From positions 817,501 to 881,500 of the forward strand of contig RCSZ01000008.1 in assembly GCA_014898425.1 (NCBI GenBank): DNA of 64,000 nt. Reading direction: 5' to 3'. The stretch's first letter is position 1, and each line of letters starts with the position of its first letter. This document shows, one piece after another, positions 61,297 through 64,000 of the stretch. The stretch comes from Botryotinia globosa (taxonomy: Eukaryota; Ascomycota; Leotiomycetes; Helotiales; Sclerotiniaceae). A program made the translations under genes and the position numbers. Below the pieces are notes generated by a model. It was not told the origin of the DNA and did no database searches. It saw nothing but the letters and a program-made list of their open reading frames with translations.

Positions 61297-62321
61297 TTAT
61301 CCAGTCCATTCATATTCTATGAGAGCCTCTAACAGCAGGGGTATGTGAGGTCCCTGGGAGGCGGAAAGCTGCACTTGAGATTTAGGAGAGAGATCAAGTG
61401 CAGCCTCAAGTTTTTTTAACGTATTATCATAGTCGACCATTGGATCATTATCGCCTTGAATTACAAGAAGAGGCCCAGAGATCTTTCGTCCACCGTTTGC
61501 ATTCAGATTGTCGTATTTCAAAAGCCATTTATTAGATGCCCAGTCTGGTTTTAGTAAGTTACCAGGAAGCGTGAGTAATATTAGTATGGTTTTAGAAGAG
61601 GCGCAATCAAGCTTGACGATTTTCTTGAACAGCTCTAAGCCTTCAGACGTAACGAATTCATTGTAGTTGAATTATGGATACAACGACGCAGTTCTAAGAG
61701 TCATGGTTGCAGCTATCAGGCTTCCGAAGGACTCGGGGTTATCGAGAACACTCGTGGCTGGAGAGATGGCGATGGCACCGAGATAACCTGGAATGTTCGA
61801 TACAGCATGTTTCTGGGCGACACCCCAAGCAGTGCCCCCACGTTGACTGTGTCCAAGCACAATAAACGACTCAGAAAGTTGAGGAAAAGCTTTTCGTGCG
61901 GCTTGAACAGGATAGACAACGTCACTAGCTACACTAGAAGAGGCGAAAAAATCGTGGGCAACCGACTGCTTATTCTGGTCTTTATCAACATCCAAACCAG
62001 CATAATCCGTGGCGACTACGACGTAACCCTGAAACAGCAATTGATAAGGAGCTCGAGCAATAAAATGATTCCAGAGATTTTTCAATCTGGAAGGGGCAGT
62101 CGAGACTGTTGTTCCTGATGTCCCGTGAGCCCAGGCAACAACTTGATTTCCGACATTCGCATCCAGACGAGGTATGTGATGCCACAAGACATAACCAGAA
62201 ACAGGACGTCATTCTCCAGATAGACTCTCCGATACATATATGAATCGCGATACCGCAGTATTAGGTGGAAGAGTATAGTTATGTGTCAAGTTTGCATTTT
62301 CTTGCACTTTGACCGTTCGCT
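61297..62321 (-). pseudogene. Secretory-lipase family protein, truncated and disrupted
   Basis: Alpha/beta hydrolase related to fungal secretory lipases: KVQENANLTHNYTLPPNTAVSRFI, VSGYVLWHHIP, VVAWAHGTSG, VVVATDYAGLD, then the nucleophile region. Lesions: TGA near 62208-62210 after SESLSGE, with the family sequence resuming directly; TAA at 61672-61674 between LYP and FNYNEFVTSEG; the nucleophile elbow reads GHSQR-G instead of G-x-S-x-G. The later block LLVIQGDNDPMVDYD (Asp-containing) and a His near the C-terminus are present. The usual signal peptide and first 60 or so residues are missing; instead the sequence abuts an adenylation-domain pseudogene. Confidence 0.7.
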
Positions 62322-62377
62322 CTCAGTACAAGGTTGTTGCATATGAGATGAGTTATATATTTCGATCTGTATCTTAC

Positions 62378-63508
62378 CGGACTTCAAGCCTTTCTTATAG
62401 TCACCAAATTCAAAATCGGTTCTGATTTTAGCGCGAGAGATATTTTCAAGGGTCGTTCTCTGCAGAAAAGTCTCGTTCAATTGCAGGACTGAAGGTCGAG
62501 AGCCAGTATGTAAATTGTAGCTTGAACAATGGCATCCCGAGCTATAATTCGAGCATTTAGATCTTGAGTTCCAAAGGAGGACAAGTACACAGCTTCGATT
62601 TGCTCTGACTCCGCACTAAGTGAATGGAAAGAAAAGTTTATCGTGTAACTCGGCATCATACCCTCAATTCCAAACTTTCATTTTCGCAAATTCAGCTTGA
62701 ATCTTTATCTGACTTAACAAGAGCCAAAGATCAAGACTGGCAGATGTAAAGTGAAACAGTACTTACTTTTCGATGGCAGCCTCTAGCTCGTTTGGGGATG
62801 CCTAACACTATTTATGTCCATAGTATTGTTTGTCCTCCCTACCAGACAGAGCTTTCCAGCTCGATCGATTGTGGAGTGATCTCCTGTTCTAAACCAGCCA
62901 TCTGGGGCGAAGGAAGCCGTTGTGGCTGACTTATTGTTAACATAACCCTGGAATACGATAGGTCCACGAACTTCAAGAAGGCCAAGTTCGTTTACTGAGG
63001 CGTAGGCTTTATCCTCGCCAGCCATAGGGATTGTAACTCGCATTTCTATTCTCGGTACACAGCGACCAAGAGAACAGAACTGCTGCATATTCAGAACATC
63101 GTATCTCGGGCAATCGGGATTATAGAGAGACCCAGCGCAGGTTTGTGACATACCCCTGCGGTATTATTAGCTTATTTGTGTTCTTTCAGTGGTATTTAAG
63201 CCTAATAGTAAGTCGATTTCTAACTTACGAGGCTGTAGAGATCGCATGTGGTGGTGCTCCGTATTTTCCTAGATAATGGATGAGAACGTCACATGTCTCT
63301 ACGATATTTCCCTCGCCACCGGAAACCAAAAAGCGGAGACAGCTTCGGTCTAAGTTAAAATTCGTGTTCAAAATAGCTGCTTCCTTAATTTCCCCAAGAA
63401 GAAATTCGGTGCAAATATCCATCCCACATTGCCAGCGTAACATGAGATATTCACGCATTTCTAAATGTTGTAGTGAACGAACACTCGCCTTGAAAGCTGG
63501 AAGACAGT
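62378..63508 (-). pseudogene. Adenylation (AMP-binding) domain of an NRPS-like or acyl-activating enzyme, disrupted
   Basis: C-terminal half of an adenylating domain: LVSGGEGNIVETCDVL, the core motif GMSQTCAGSLYN (across a 73-nt intron, 63156-63228), RGPIVFQGYVNN, DGWFRTGDHSTID, VGRTNN, then SYTINFSF-type and ISRAKIRTDFEFGDYKK end blocks. The frame breaks near 62788-62796 (one base short of HPQNELEAAIEK) and again near 62495-62510 (QATIY versus TGSRPSVLQLNETF). The N-terminal subdomain with the P-loop-like core is not found between 63509 and the window's end, and no carrier domain follows. A longer gene beyond the window edge is possible. Confidence 0.65.
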
Positions 63509-64000
63509 AGAGTCATCAAATCTTCTGATGTGAAAAGTTTCCTACTTTATTCTTCAATGCGTACCGCGATTCAATCTATAGCACGAAAATTAAGCTTTCT
63601 GCTCACAAGTCCTTGATTTGCCACGAGTCACTCAAGCGAATAATCATCAACTTGTGAGCTATCTAGACAGCACGTAACCACCGACTTTCCTGCTAGTAGA
63701 GAACCCGTGCCTCACTTCTTCCGGCGTCTGGTCAAAAATATTATCCCCATTATTCTCAAAAAGAGTCTAACAAACTCCCGATCATCTCATATCACCAAGC
63801 TTTCCATCAGGAAGCATCGCCATGGTAATACTATCCTTAGAATTCCATCAAGGCGTACCACACAGCACACATGGACAGATGCACTTTCTATGCCCGATGA
63901 TATCCTCGCTTACCTCGCATTACCATCTTTGAAAGAGTTTAAATGCACTTCTATTCTAGTCCCTTATTTCACGACCGAAACTTGATCACGTACCCAACCC
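63509..64000. other. Right end, no intact gene
   Basis: A plus-strand open frame at 63707-63985 has no recognised motif. Minus-strand frames that should carry the N-terminal half of the adenylation domain contain several stops. This may be a badly decayed upstream part or unrelated DNA. Confidence 0.35.

Noticed and set aside
1..64000. CRISPR arrays, operons and bacterial elements
   Set aside because: Spliced genes throughout; no spaced direct-repeat array of CRISPR type.

Overview
The window reads as nuclear DNA of a filamentous ascomycete. The genes carry short 45-150 nt introns with GT..AG ends and fungal branch points (TACTAAC, ACTAAC). They belong to fungal families such as ApsA/Num1, Zn2Cys6 and homeobox-C2H2 regulators, Hsp70-like ATPases and thiol methyltransferase. 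AT-rich, microsatellite-rich intergenic DNA and overall protein style suggest a Leotiomycete, perhaps Sclerotiniaceae (Botrytis/Sclerotinia); that placement is an inference.

Region 1 (1-20 kb) is a fairly dense housekeeping block: a conserved coiled-coil protein of unknown role, mitochondrial aspartate aminotransferase (which seems to need a 3-nt and a 10-nt exon) divergent from nicotinamide riboside kinase, a small four-exon unknown gene, a PIG3/zeta-crystallin-type quinone oxidoreductase, a 5'-truncated Erg28-like fragment 27 bp from a nine-exon Hsp70-like ATPase, a homeobox+C2H2 regulator, an OTU deubiquitinase, a thiopurine/thiol methyltransferase, and (to 21 kb) a RhlG-type short-chain dehydrogenase divergent from it.

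Region 2 (21.7-28 kb) looks like a small pathway cluster in decay: a Zn2Cys6 regulator, an NAD(P)-binding short-chain dehydrogenase and an MFS exporter lie side by side, and each carries its own stops, frameshifts or dead splice sites. The divergent SDR/MFS promoter keeps three copies of TTCCGAA in either orientation, which could be sites for the lost regulator.

Region 3 (28-57 kb) holds only two genes, both large: a 1869-residue Ser/Arg-rich, mostly disordered protein and an ApsA/Num1-type cortical dynein anchor with a C-terminal PH domain. They sit among gene-poor stretches of about 9 kb full of simple repeats, including a pure (GAA)50 tract, a 12-nt minisatellite and a (TC)26 tract.

Region 4 (57-64 kb) has an intact short-chain acyl-CoA synthetase ending in the peroxisomal signal AKL, a 413-bp AT-rich element with perfect 18-bp terminal inverted repeats, and a second decayed locus where an adenylation-domain (NRPS-like) pseudogene runs directly into an N-terminally truncated secretory-lipase pseudogene. 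No tRNA, rRNA or CRISPR array was seen. All exon boundaries were read by eye.
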